Assembly: GCA_020433455.1 (NCBI GenBank)
Contig: JAGRCP010000006.1
Location: 56,350 to 120,349 of the forward strand
DNA length: 64,000 nucleotides
Source of the DNA: Caldilineaceae bacterium
GTDB taxonomy: Bacteria; Chloroflexota; Anaerolineae; Caldilineales; Caldilineaceae
Direction of reading: 5' to 3'
Shown piece after piece: positions 1 through 8,114 of the stretch. The notes beneath the pieces are model-generated. The model was not told where the DNA came from, did no database searches, and saw only the letters and a list, made by a program, of their open reading frames with translations. Within the stretch, counting starts at the first letter, position 1, and each line of letters starts with the position of its first letter. The position numbers and the translations under genes are program-made.

Positions 1-1586
1 TTGGGCAGATCGTGCTCTTCCAGAAAGCGGCCGTCCATCTGTTCGATGGCCAGGTAGAGGCCCCAGAAATCGCCGGCATACTGACTGCCGCCTGTCTCAT
101 CCGCGTCGTCAATGACGCGGAAGTGGATGAAGTGGGTGCGGGGTCCCTCAACGCCGGCGAGATTGAAGAGGCGGAAGCTCATGGACTCAAACATGCCCTG
201 CTCGCCCCGATAGCCCCGGTGGCTCTGCTGGATGACGGCCGAGAGGTTGAGCTTGTCCCACAGCACCTTGTACGGGCGGCCGTAGTCATCGAGCGCAGCG
301 AAACGATGGCCGCGGTAAAAATTGAACTTCCACATGTTTTTGCCGGTGGCGTAGCGGGTTTCGCCGCCGCGCGCGCGGAACCCCACGTGATCATAAACCT
401 GGCCGTCATAGACCAGGGTGCCGTACCAGAGATAGTCATTGCCCTGATATCCCTGGGGCAAGGTGGAATCAGGTAGAAACTGGGCGTCGGCGATGTCCTC
501 CTGGCGCGCGATGAGGTGATAGACGGGCAGGGAGCGCATCTGATCAAAGTCATAGGTAACCGCGGCGTTGAGATTGCCGTCAACGGAACCGCGCCAAGGC
601 GGCAAGCCGTCGTAAACGAAATAGGCGAAGTTGGGCTGAGGGTCTTCAAAATAGGGAGCGCTGACGCCGTTTCCCCGGCTGTCCTCCGCACGGACGCGAT
701 AGCGGATCAGGTAGCGATGACGCTGAAGCGTAGCCGGCAGCGTCACATGGTAGAGGCCGTCATCCCCTCTGGTCATGTTGAGTGCTGCCCAGTTGTCACG
801 ATAGGCCGCGCTGTTGATGGGCATATAATCGCCCGGCGCAACGACCTGGTAATCCAGCGCAACGTAGGCGATGCCGTCGCTGTCCTCTACATCGGCCGTA
901 ATAACGACCTCCTGGTTGGACCGGGGCGTAAGGGGCGCATGACTGACCGCGTTGATGAGGGGCGGCGGATTGTCGAAGAAGGGTTGATTACGCGCGCCCG
1001 GCGTCGGCATGCCTGCACGCCAGGCTCCCGCCTGGGCGTTATCCAGAGCGGGATTGATCAGTTGGGCGGAGTAGCCCGGCTCTACCCCGACGATTGGCCA
1101 GGGAAATGTTCCTTCATACTTTACGCTGTCTGCGCGCGGGCCGGCGCTGGTGCGCAGGATCACTTCTTCGCCTTCGTTGTCCAATTTGCCCGTATACGGC
1201 CCCAGCGCACCTGCCAGGCCGAACTTTGTGCGTAATTGTTCGGGCTCCTGACCGATCACGATGAAGCTGTAGGGCGGGAGAATGGCGTTGTCGGGAAAGG
1301 CGTATTCAACTGCGCCGTCCAGCCGCCAACCTGAGAGGTTGACCATCTCCCCGCTCTGGTTGTATAGCTCGATAAATTCTACGTGATCAAGAGGGAGATG
1401 GGGGTTGTAGTGGATCTCGTTGATGACGATGCGGTCGTCCGTTTGGGCGTAGAGGGGATGCGCTATGCTTGCCAGACAAAGCGCCGACAGTATGGCCGGA
1501 ATCCACAGATACCCGAGAATCGACCGCAGCGCGGAAAGTTCGTGGGCAAGATAGCTTAAGATTTTCCATCCGGGATGATTTCGCAT
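1..1586 (-). CDS. CotH-kinase-like surface protein with lamin-tail domain (3' end outside window)
   Basis: Reading the reverse strand from an ATG at 1586 gives an open frame that runs off the window start without a stop, so about 528 residues are visible and the C-terminus is missing. A hydrophobic signal-like segment (about residues 27-45, ending near HPLYAQT) is followed by a lamin-tail domain: the RIVINEIHYNP, EFIELYNQSG and LSGWRLDG motifs typical of LTD modules. A linker or Ig-like stretch follows, then a CotH-type region with HVGFRARGGETRYATGKN and the following KFNFYRGHRF segment. CotH proteins are atypical kinases of spore or cell surfaces; with LTD fusions they are common in secreted bacterial proteins of unknown substrate. 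No clear Shine-Dalgarno precedes the ATG. Domain assignment is fairly firm, function is not. Confidence 0.75.
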   Translation of the reverse strand, partial: MRNHPGWKILSYLAHELSALRSILGYLWIPAILSALCLASIAHPLYAQTDDRIVINEIHYNPHLPLDHVEFIELYNQSGEMVNLSGWRLDGAVEYAFPDNAILPPYSFIVIGQEPEQLRTKFGLAGALGPYTGKLDNEGEEVILRTSAGPRADSVKYEGTFPWPIVGVEPGYSAQLINPALDNAQAGAWRAGMPTPGARNQPFFDNPPPLINAVSHAPLTPRSNQEVVITADVEDSDGIAYVALDYQVVAPGDYMPINSAAYRDNWAALNMTRGDDGLYHVTLPATLQRHRYLIRYRVRAEDSRGNGVSAPYFEDPQPNFAYFVYDGLPPWRGSVDGNLNAAVTYDFDQMRSLPVYHLIARQEDIADAQFLPDSTLPQGYQGNDYLWYGTLVYDGQVYDHVGFRARGGETRYATGKNMWKFNFYRGHRFAALDDYGRPYKVLWDKLNLSAVIQQSHRGYRGEQGMFESMSFRLFNLAGVEGPRTHFIHFRVIDDADETGGSQYAGDFWGLYLAIEQMDGRFLEEHDLP

Positions 1587-1662
1587 GGCGGAAAACGTAC
1601 AGAATTTTTGTAAAAAGCGCAAGAAAGCGCGCAACTGTTTCGCAACTAGTTTCCCCGACGGG

Positions 1663-1673
1663 TATGCTATGAT
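1663..1673 (+). promoter_or_regulatory. Candidate extended -10 promoter for fbp
   Basis: TGCTATGAT (TGN plus TATGAT at 1668-1673) lies about 108 bases before the fbp start in the divergent spacer with the CotH gene. No good -35 box is seen, which fits an extended -10 element. Inference from sequence only. Confidence 0.3.
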
Positions 1674-1780
1674 ACGAGACGATAGACAACGTTGCTCTAT
1701 CGCATAGCAGATTTTCCGTTCATCGCTGGCCCATCTTCCCTAATTCATACTCAATCAAAGGAACTCAAAGGAGAGTATAG

Positions 1781-2812
1781 ATGTCGGACATTCATCAATT
1801 TGAAGGTCAGATCACCACGATTGAGCGCTTTATCCTGGATCAGGAAAAGGCGCATCCAGAAGCTACCGGCGCATTGACCCATATTCTCTATGATGTGGCC
1901 ATGGCGGCAAAGATTATCGCCAGTAAAACGACACGCGCGGGCCTGGCCGAAATTTTGGGCAGTACGGGTGAAGAAAACGTTCAGGGCGAAGTCGTCCAAA
2001 AATTGGATCATTTTGCTGAGCGCACCATTTTTCGCCTTAACGATCATACTGGGCTGCTGGGCGTTATGGCCTCGGAAGAGAATGACGACGTCGTGCCCAT
2101 CCCCCAGCGCTTCAAGCCCGGTAAATACGTGTTGGTCTACGATCCCCTGGACGGCTCATCCAATATTGATTACAACGTGAGTATCGGCACCATTTTCGGC
2201 ATCTTTCGCCGCGTCACCACTGAAGGTCCCGGCACGCTGGAAGATTGTCTTCAGCCGGGCAATAAGCTGGTGGCCGCCGGATACGTGGTTTACGGCTCCA
2301 GCACCATGATGGTTTATTCTACCGGCGAAGGCGTTCACGGCTTTACGTTGGATCCCAGCATCGGCGAGTTTCTTCTTTCCCACCCGAATATCCGGATTCC
2401 TGCTAAGGCCAAGTATTATAGCGTCAATCAGGGCTACGAGAATTACTGGAGCGAAGGCGTGCGCCGCTTTACCGATTGGGTGCAGGGTAAGGACGCCGGC
2501 GGCCCGGGCCTGTCTCTGCGCTATATCGGTTCTCTGGTGGCTGATTTTCATCGCAATCTTATGGCCGGCGGTATTTTTTACTATCCGGCGGACAGCAAAG
2601 ACCCCAACAAGCCTTACGGCAAATTGCGCTTATTGTACGAGGCCGCGCCCCTGGCCTTTTTGGCCGCCAATGCCGGCGGGGCTGCATCCGACGGTCGTAC
2701 CGATATCCTCGATCTGACCCCGGGAGAACTGCACGAGCGGACGCCTCTCTTTATCGGCAGTAAGGACTTGGTAGAAAGGGTGGAAGACTTTATCGTCCGC
2801 TACGATGTATAG
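1781..2812 (+). CDS. fbp: Fructose-1,6-bisphosphatase, class I
   Basis: Cytosolic gluconeogenic enzyme that hydrolyses fructose 1,6-bisphosphate to fructose 6-phosphate. The 343-residue product has the usual length for class I enzymes, the metal-binding signature [10 protein letters not shown] near residue 120, the N-terminal [10 protein letters not shown] and the [14 protein letters not shown] segment near the C-terminus. AAAGGAG lies 8 bases before the ATG and decides the start. It stands alone between a divergent CotH gene and a convergent membrane protein gene, and is followed by a very strong bidirectional terminator. Nothing odd in the reading frame. Confidence 0.96.
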   Translation: MSDIHQFEGQITTIERFILDQEKAHPEATGALTHILYDVAMAAKIIASKTTRAGLAEILGSTGEENVQGEVVQKLDHFAERTIFRLNDHTGLLGVMASEENDDVVPIPQRFKPGKYVLVYDPLDGSSNIDYNVSIGTIFGIFRRVTTEGPGTLEDCLQPGNKLVAAGYVVYGSSTMMVYSTGEGVHGFTLDPSIGEFLLSHPNIRIPAKAKYYSVNQGYENYWSEGVRRFTDWVQGKDAGGPGLSLRYIGSLVADFHRNLMAGGIFYYPADSKDPNKPYGKLRLLYEAAPLAFLAANAGGAASDGRTDILDLTPGELHERTPLFIGSKDLVERVEDFIVRYDV

Positions 2813-2837
2813 CTATTGCTGTACCGTTATGACGTAT

Positions 2838-2899
2838 AGCCGAAGATTCTAAAAAAAGCGCCGGCGATATCGCCGGCGCTTTTTTTAGAATCTTCGGCT
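2838..2899. terminator. 62-bp perfect palindrome, bidirectional terminator
   Basis: Perfect inverted repeat centred between 2868 and 2869 with 31-bp arms. It contains GCGCCGGCGAT/ATCGCCGGCGC flanked by A7 and T7 tracts and a further 13 paired bases on each side. The A/T tracts supply a U-run for both strands. The palindrome ends at the first base of the stop triplet of the convergent gene at 2899, so it serves fbp and that gene. Confidence 0.9.
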
Positions 2900-3447
2900 T
2901 ATTTCTTCCAGGTGTACACTTCTTCGACCTTGGGCAGGCTTAACAGGTCGGAGAGGTTGTTCCCCTCCTGAGGCGTTAGCCCTGCATGGTCGATGATCTG
3001 CCGGGCCAGTACGGGGTCATAATCCCGGTCTTCCCGCTGGAGAGCCGGATTGTCGGGCGTTTGACAGTGGATTTGAATCTCCGCATCTTTCAGCTTGGCT
3101 TCCGGGCGTTTGACCAGCACGTCCATGCGGTTGATGTCTTCCCACTTCCAAAACTTGCCCTGATCCCAGAAGCGGAGGGCGTTTTTGATTTCCAGCCCAT
3201 CTTCGGTCACAACATAAGTCTGGGCCATATCCGCCAGGTCAACGAGCACAAAGAGAATGCCCCAGATGACAAATGTCCAGGCGATGGCCTCGGCAAAGAA
3301 GACGTCGGTCATGCCCATCATGAAGGCGCTAGCGCCGGCCGCGGTAAAAGCGACGCCCAGCGCCATGTTGCGGGACGGACCTCTGTAGACGCTCTCGATT
3401 TCGTTATCGGTTGCCGGATTTTCAGCGGTTTGTGCCAACTCTGCCAC
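2899..3447 (-). CDS. Small two-TM membrane protein with PH-like cytoplasmic tail
   Basis: 182 residues, starting from GTG with GGAGG about 8 bases upstream. Two hydrophobic segments (about residues 29-47 and 53-73) are followed by YVVTEDGLEIKNALRFWDQG and a WKWEDINRMDV segment. That arrangement resembles bacterial PH-like (bPH2/YdbS-type) domains placed after a membrane hairpin. No enzyme motif is visible. It is the last gene of a reverse-strand series (nnrE, DUF456, thiN, this gene), with a 190-base gap after thiN, so it may be co-transcribed or have its own promoter. Real gene on coding grounds; function unknown. Confidence 0.7.
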   Translation of the reverse strand: MAELAQTAENPATDNEIESVYRGPSRNMALGVAFTAAGASAFMMGMTDVFFAEAIAWTFVIWGILFVLVDLADMAQTYVVTEDGLEIKNALRFWDQGKFWKWEDINRMDVLVKRPEAKLKDAEIQIHCQTPDNPALQREDRDYDPVLARQIIDHAGLTPQEGNNLSDLLSLPKVEEVYTWKK

Positions 3448-3638
3448 AGGTCTTCCTCCTGTTTGGCTCGTAAGGGGCGGTTAAATTGCTTTGCTGGTAT
3501 CTATGCAGATCCCTCCGGGAGGGTCAGCAGAAGGTACGCCGGCTCCAGAGAGAAACCTTCCGGAGGCTGTACAGTAACCTTTGCCGTAAGTATAACGAAG
3601 ATCGGCGGGCCGCCCAAATTCAACTCGGCGCGTCCATG

Positions 3639-4526
3639 CTATTCTTCGCCGCTCTTTGCTGGTCTTTGTCGCTCTTTACCGCCCTTCGCCGTCTCCAATT
3701 CGTCCGCGGTCCTCTCCACTATTTCCGGTATCGACTCGGTTACGGACTCGGCTACCGTATCGGCCATTGTGTTGGCCGCCGTATCGGTTACCGTTTTTGT
3801 CAGATGATCGACCGCGGCGCCGTAGGCTTTCGCCATCCCCTGGTCGCTCAGGTCGATTTTAATCCTGCTTTCAGTCTCGTTCGTTTCGGCTTCGACATCG
3901 ACCACGACCAGCAGGACGCCCTGATCAATCTCGATGATGGCCGGTTCCGTTGCAATCCGGTTGCTGATGCCTCGGGTGCTGCCGAAGCGAAGCGTTGCGT
4001 CGGTGAGGGGGTAGCGCAGTCCGGTGTAGTTGATGCCGGTGACCTGGGGGCTAAAGGGAATCGCGCTGACTGTGCTGCCTGCAGGCGCATGGAGGATCAA
4101 GCGGTCGCCGCCGGTGATAATCTGGGCCGCCTGTCCGCCTTCGGCAATTTGGATGGGCACGGGCCAGCGACGTTGCGCCACGATGTGCAGATTGGCCAAT
4201 GTCTGGTCCAAGCGCCCGCCCAACGCGCCCAGCAGCAGAATTTCATCGGCGCCGTCGCGCAGGGCCCGCTCCAGGGCCAGTTCCAAATCGGTTTGATCCT
4301 TGACCGGCGGATGGCGCTCAATTTGTGCGCCCTGCTGATGCAGATCGCGCAATACGCTTGGATCCGCGCTATCCATGTCGCCTACGATTACGCGGGGCGT
4401 TAAGCCCAGGGCAAGGCAGTGGCGCACCCCCCCGTCAGCACAGATGATGTAGTCGTCGGGCAGAAGGCGATCCCGCATAGATTGATAGTCTTCTACCGTT
4501 CCGTTGACAAAGATGACGGCCCGCAT
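3639..4526 (-). CDS. thiN: Thiamine pyrophosphokinase with repetitive C-terminal tail
   Basis: Transfers pyrophosphate from ATP to thiamine to give thiamine diphosphate. The catalytic N-terminal part shows the family motifs IICADGGVRHCLALGL, VGDMDS, the KDQTDLELAL metal/ATP motif and the GALGGRLDQTLANL segment; the thiamine-binding beta domain follows to about residue 215. The start at 4526 (MRAVIFVNG) is preferred over ATG at 4532 because AAGGA sits 6 bases before it and would touch the earlier ATG. Typical enzymes are about 210-220 residues; this one has an extra tail of about 75 residues built on four-residue steps (TVTD, TAAN, TMAD, TVAE and similar), then a basic/acidic end. Second or third gene of the nnrE-DUF456-thiN series. 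Confidence 0.88.
   Translation of the reverse strand: MRAVIFVNGTVEDYQSMRDRLLPDDYIICADGGVRHCLALGLTPRVIVGDMDSADPSVLRDLHQQGAQIERHPPVKDQTDLELALERALRDGADEILLLGALGGRLDQTLANLHIVAQRRWPVPIQIAEGGQAAQIITGGDRLILHAPAGSTVSAIPFSPQVTGINYTGLRYPLTDATLRFGSTRGISNRIATEPAIIEIDQGVLLVVVDVEAETNETESRIKIDLSDQGMAKAYGAAVDHLTKTVTDTAANTMADTVAESVTESIPEIVERTADELETAKGGKERQRPAKSGEE
3711..3796 (-). repeat. Degenerate 12-bp tandem repeat in the thiN tail
   Basis: About seven consecutive 12-bp units of the kind TCGGTTACGGAC / TCGGCTACCGTA on the + strand, encoding four-residue steps in the C-terminal tail of thiN. Units differ at several bases. Seen directly. Confidence 0.65.
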
Positions 4527-4553
4527 AGGCATTCCTTTCCGGTCCGATGGCGT

Positions 4554-5072
4554 TTATCCCCAGACGCGCCAGGCAAAGATGACCACCATGACGATGGAAA
4601 GCGTCGCTTCGAGAATGGAAGAAAGAATGAAGCTTGCAATGTAGACGCGCGCAGCCTTGGTCGCGGCTTTGGCATTGCGCGTTGCCGTAAATTCGGCCAG
4701 CCACGTCCCCAGCAGGGAGCCGGCAAAGGCGCCCGCCAGCGTCCCGATGATGGGAATGACGCCGCTGAGCAGAAAGCCGCCGACAAGACCGCCGAGAATC
4801 GCACCCCCAACCGCGCGCCAGCTGGACCCGCTGCGCCGGCTAAAGGCCAGGCTGGTCAGCAGGTCCATCCCCCAGGCCAATAGCGCCAAAACGCCCAGCA
4901 CAACCAGCAACAGCGGACCGATGATTTGGAAATCGTTCCCCCACGCCCAGATAAACGCGCCCAGCCAAATGAGCAGCGGCCCGGGCACAATCGGGAGCAC
5001 CGCCCCGGCCAGCCCCAGGCCGATCAATAGATAGCCAGCGTACGAGCTTATATTGAGATCGATTCCCTGCAT
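4554..5072 (-). CDS. DUF456-family membrane protein
   Basis: 172 residues with several hydrophobic segments: an N-terminal pair containing GAVLPIVPGPLLIWLGAFIW, the hallmark of DUF456, a middle helix, a glycine-rich helix pair (GGAILGGLVGGFLLSGVIPIIGTLAGAFAGSLLG) and a final TM segment. AGAGGA lies 8 bases before the ATG. Sits between nnrE and thiN, 27 bases before the thiN start, so it is very probably co-transcribed with them. Biochemical role of DUF456 is unknown. Confidence 0.85.
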   Translation of the reverse strand: MQGIDLNISSYAGYLLIGLGLAGAVLPIVPGPLLIWLGAFIWAWGNDFQIIGPLLLVVLGVLALLAWGMDLLTSLAFSRRSGSSWRAVGGAILGGLVGGFLLSGVIPIIGTLAGAFAGSLLGTWLAEFTATRNAKAATKAARVYIASFILSSILEATLSIVMVVIFAWRVWG

Positions 5073-5108
5073 AGACAGTTCCTCTGAACAGACCGTCCGA
5101 TCTGCAAT

Positions 5109-5858
5109 CTATTCCCGCTCAAATATTTGGCCGTCCTCGCCTATGCGCAGGGGCATAACGGTATCCCGCGCAAAGAGCGGCCCCACATCCAGCCCGAGAT
5201 CTTCATAGAGCGCTGGGGGCACGCTGATATCGGCCAGATAGAGGTCGCCCAGGACCGCTTGCGCCTCGGCCGCAAGGAAACCCTGCTTGGGCAGGGCCAG
5301 GGTCATGGTTGCGGAGGCGCGTATGTGGGGCGAGGAGAGCTTCCCTGTCGTGACGTCCAGCCCGCTGGGCGCGTCCAGGCTGAGGATGGGCGCCTTGCTG
5401 CTGTTAGCCAGCTCCACGAGGTTGCGGGCTTCGCCCTGAGGATCGCCGCGCAGGCCGTAGCCTATGACGGCATCAATGATCAGATCGCAGGGCGGCAATT
5501 CCCAGCCCTCTTCTGCCCAGGCCAATGGCGCGCCCATTTTTTGCAGGATGGCGAGCTGCTCCCCCGCCACGCCGCCATACCCGCCGGGCGGATGGGTGCA
5601 TAATACCTGCACCCACGCTCCCCAGTTAAGGAGATGGCGCGCGGCCGTCAGGCCGCCGCCGCCGTTGTTGCCCCGTCCTGCCAGCACCACAATGGGGCGG
5701 TCTTCCATATCATCGTCCAGCATGCGTCCGGCCAGCCGCGCCAAATTGCGGCCCGCATTCTCCATCATGCGCACCAGGGTGATGCCGTACTCCTCAATCA
5801 TACGGCGATCGACTTCGACCATCTGCTCGGCCGTCAACGCTGGAATCGATAGCATCAT
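5109..5858 (-). CDS. nnrE: NAD(P)H-hydrate epimerase (YjeF N-domain only)
   Basis: Epimerises damaged R-NAD(P)HX to the S form, the first step of nicotinamide-nucleotide repair. 249 residues covering only the YjeF_N domain; the ADP/ATP-dependent dehydratase domain found fused in many bacteria is absent from this gene and not seen nearby. Motifs: [19 protein letters not shown] at the N-terminus, [12 protein letters not shown] (family consensus is GNNGGDG, so the Asp is Gly here), [10 protein letters not shown] and [10 protein letters not shown]. Start ATGATG has AGAGAG just upstream. First gene of the DUF456-thiN series and preceded by the terminator of the upstream thioredoxin gene. Confidence 0.85.
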   Translation of the reverse strand: MMLSIPALTAEQMVEVDRRMIEEYGITLVRMMENAGRNLARLAGRMLDDDMEDRPIVVLAGRGNNGGGGLTAARHLLNWGAWVQVLCTHPPGGYGGVAGEQLAILQKMGAPLAWAEEGWELPPCDLIIDAVIGYGLRGDPQGEARNLVELANSSKAPILSLDAPSGLDVTTGKLSSPHIRASATMTLALPKQGFLAAEAQAVLGDLYLADISVPPALYEDLGLDVGPLFARDTVMPLRIGEDGQIFERE

Positions 5859-5898
5859 GCAATTCTCTCTGAAAGCGGTAAGGACGTGCCAACTAAAA

Positions 5899-5923
5899 AG
5901 GGGACGACGACTCGTCGTCCCCT
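5899..5923 (-). terminator. Rho-independent terminator of the DsbA-like gene
   Basis: 12-bp arms (AGGGGACGACGA with TCGTCGTCCCCT) around a single central base; on the reverse strand the hairpin is followed by TTTTTAG. It lies about 65 bases after the stop of the double-DsbA gene and before nnrE. Confidence 0.8.
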
Positions 5924-5988
5924 GATTATGAAAGTGTAGCCGTAGCCTACCGGTTGGGCAAATCGCCCCAAAGCGTTAACGCCCGGGG

Positions 5989-7488
5989 TTAGTTGCCTAA
6001 CTGGCCGTCCAGCGCCTGCTGCAAGACCTGACTAAACTGGTCGGCAGGCAGCGCGCCGGGGATGAGCGTCCCCTGCCCGCCGTACAGCACCACGAATGTG
6101 GGCGTACCCTGAACGAAGGGAGCGCCGTCGATCATGTCGCTGGTCACCCGATCAGCCATGGCCGGGTCTTCCAGACAAGCGGCAAAAGCGTCTTGATCCA
6201 GGCCGTCCAGCTGAGCCGCGACCTCCATGAGGCCGGGATTGGGAGCGGTCTGGGCCCAGGTTTCGGTCTCGGCAAAGAGTAATTCAAACATCTCCCAGAA
6301 CTGTCCCTGCTCGGCCGCGCATTCGGCGGCTACGCCCGCAGCCGGGGCCTGGGGATGGATGTTCAGGGGGAAGTGCTTGTAGACCCAGAGCACATCACCC
6401 GTATCCACGAACTCCTCGTCCAAAATCGGCTGGGTTTCCGTGGCATGGCGGCGGCAGTAGGGGCACTGGAAGTCGGAAAATTCAACCACGACAACTTCGG
6501 CGTCCGTATTGCCCCGGTATTGATCGCCCGCCATATCATAGCCGGGGCGCTCGGGATCGGGAGCCAGTCCCTCTGCTGTGGCCCATACGGGAATCTGGGG
6601 TTCTGCCGCCTGGGCCGCGGCCGCCTGGGCCGCGGGATCCACGGGCGCTTCACCCGCCAGCATGGTGTTGATGTAGCTTTCAAATTGCTCGTAGGGCTGT
6701 GCGCCGATGAGGTCATAGCCTGCGCCCGTTGCCCGATCCACAAAACGGAAGCTGGGCGTACCGCTAAAGCCGTAGCTCATGGCTTCGGCTACGCCCGCGT
6801 CCACCATGGCAACGACGGCGCCTTCGTCTATGCACTGGCTGTAGGCCTCCGTGTCCAGTCCCAGAGAATCAACCAGATCGGCGAAGAAGCCCGCCGCATC
6901 GTTGCTGCCGGCCCAGTCGTTTTGCGTGCGGAAGATTTCGTCATGTAATTCCCAGTATGCGACGGCTCCCTGTTCCGCGGCGCAGAGGGTGGCTGCATGG
7001 GCCGCCGGCGCATTGGGATGGAGCCCTTCCAGCGGAAAGTCGCGGAAGATAACCAGCAGATCGCCGTTGCGCACAAAATTATCATTAACGGCCGGCTCGG
7101 TCTGGGTGGCGTAGCGCGCGCAGAAGGGACACTGCAAGTCGCTGTATTCGTACACAATAATCGGCGCATTCGGATCGCCGCGGAAGGGATACCCTTCGCC
7201 CGTAAAGCCGACCGTCATGCCTTTATGCTGCTCATCGGCAACGTTCATCTCGCCCAAATCAACCGGCGTCACCGCGGCCGCCTCGTCACTGCTCTCTTCC
7301 GGCGCGGCTGCCTCATCCTGAGCGGGAAGAGTGCCGGCCTCTTCCTGGGTTGTTTCGTCGCTGGCTGTGTTCGGCGTAACGGGTTGGCCGGCGCAACCGG
7401 CCATTACCAAAAGCGCCGCAACCATGAGCGCCAGTGGCAGGAACTTGGACGTCGCCTTGTGGTCAGAGCGACGGGTCGAGCGGTTCAT
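5989..7488 (-). CDS. Lipoprotein with two fused DsbA-like thioredoxin domains
   Basis: Predicted exported thiol-disulfide oxidoreductase. After a basic N-terminus and a hydrophobic stretch comes a lipobox (VMAGC), then an acidic low-complexity linker. The first DsbA/thioredoxin_4 domain has CPFC in [11 protein letters not shown] and a cis-Pro loop SGTPSF; an Ala-rich linker leads to a second domain with CPYC in [11 protein letters not shown] and the cis-Pro loop QGTPTF. AAGGAG lies 6 bases before the ATG at 7488, which is preferred over an in-frame ATG 30 bases upstream. 499 residues, about twice the usual single-domain length. Monocistronic, with its own terminator. Whether the two domains act as oxidases or reductases cannot be told from sequence. 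Confidence 0.88.
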   Translation of the reverse strand: MNRSTRRSDHKATSKFLPLALMVAALLVMAGCAGQPVTPNTASDETTQEEAGTLPAQDEAAAPEESSDEAAAVTPVDLGEMNVADEQHKGMTVGFTGEGYPFRGDPNAPIIVYEYSDLQCPFCARYATQTEPAVNDNFVRNGDLLVIFRDFPLEGLHPNAPAAHAATLCAAEQGAVAYWELHDEIFRTQNDWAGSNDAAGFFADLVDSLGLDTEAYSQCIDEGAVVAMVDAGVAEAMSYGFSGTPSFRFVDRATGAGYDLIGAQPYEQFESYINTMLAGEAPVDPAAQAAAAQAAEPQIPVWATAEGLAPDPERPGYDMAGDQYRGNTDAEVVVVEFSDFQCPYCRRHATETQPILDEEFVDTGDVLWVYKHFPLNIHPQAPAAGVAAECAAEQGQFWEMFELLFAETETWAQTAPNPGLMEVAAQLDGLDQDAFAACLEDPAMADRVTSDMIDGAPFVQGTPTFVVLYGGQGTLIPGALPADQFSQVLQQALDGQLGN

Positions 7489-7655
7489 AAATGACTCCTT
7501 AAGTCTTCTATTCATCAATTTGCTATTTAATTTAACCTTATATCAATACGTATCAGTATGGGCGTACCGGATGACGATAACTTAAATCCTGTATGAGACG
7601 GGGATGAGAAAGCGAGGCAATTGGACATTAGCAATTCGGTATGAAGGGTAAATGA

Positions 7656-7958
7656 TTACATCTGGAAATTGCGCCCATTGTCCGGAACAACTTTATGGGA
7701 ATAGTTGGTCACGTAATCCATTAATTTGGCGTGCAGCTTTTCCCAGCCGCCGCTGTGGAGAATGTCCGTCAACTTGTCGGCGCTCTCTACCGCGCCGATG
7801 GTCAACATTTGCGGACCCTCACCGTACATGGTATACAGGACTTCATTGGGCTCGATGCCCAACTGCATGAGGCGAGGCGCAAATTCCCGCACAACGAACT
7901 CGGAGAATTCCTGCTCCCGCCCCATTTTGATGTCCCATTGCATAAGCAATTTAACCAT
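7656..7958 (-). CDS. Small conserved hypothetical protein
   Basis: 100 residues, MVKLLMQWDIKMGREQEF and onward, ending RNFQM. The pattern of a beta strand, then a helix containing FVVREFAPRLMQLGI, then strands resembles dimeric alpha/beta-barrel (NIPSNAP or Dabb-like) proteins, but no diagnostic motif is present. The stop TAA is followed on the reverse strand by short 7-nt-spaced similarities (GAATTGC, TAATGTC, CAATTGC). No neighbour suggests a role. Confidence 0.55.
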   Translation of the reverse strand: MVKLLMQWDIKMGREQEFSEFVVREFAPRLMQLGIEPNEVLYTMYGEGPQMLTIGAVESADKLTDILHSGGWEKLHAKLMDYVTNYSHKVVPDNGRNFQM

Positions 7959-7998
7959 AATTCACTGCATCGATTCAGTCGCCCACGACAGAGCTGCG

Positions 7999-8022
7999 CA
8001 TGGAACTTCACATGGAACTTCA
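7999..8022. repeat. Two perfect tandem 12-bp repeats
   Basis: CATGGAACTTCA occurs twice head to tail and a third partial copy (CAT) follows, in the spacer upstream of the gene starting near 8115. Could be an operator or a slip product. Confidence 0.6.
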
Positions 8023-8114
8023 CATAGAATATCCATTTTGCGGCTCACTTTGGATGGGCTGTGGTTATGTCTCATTTCCGCCGATTTTCTCTTGGTCACG
8101 ATAACAGAAGCAAT

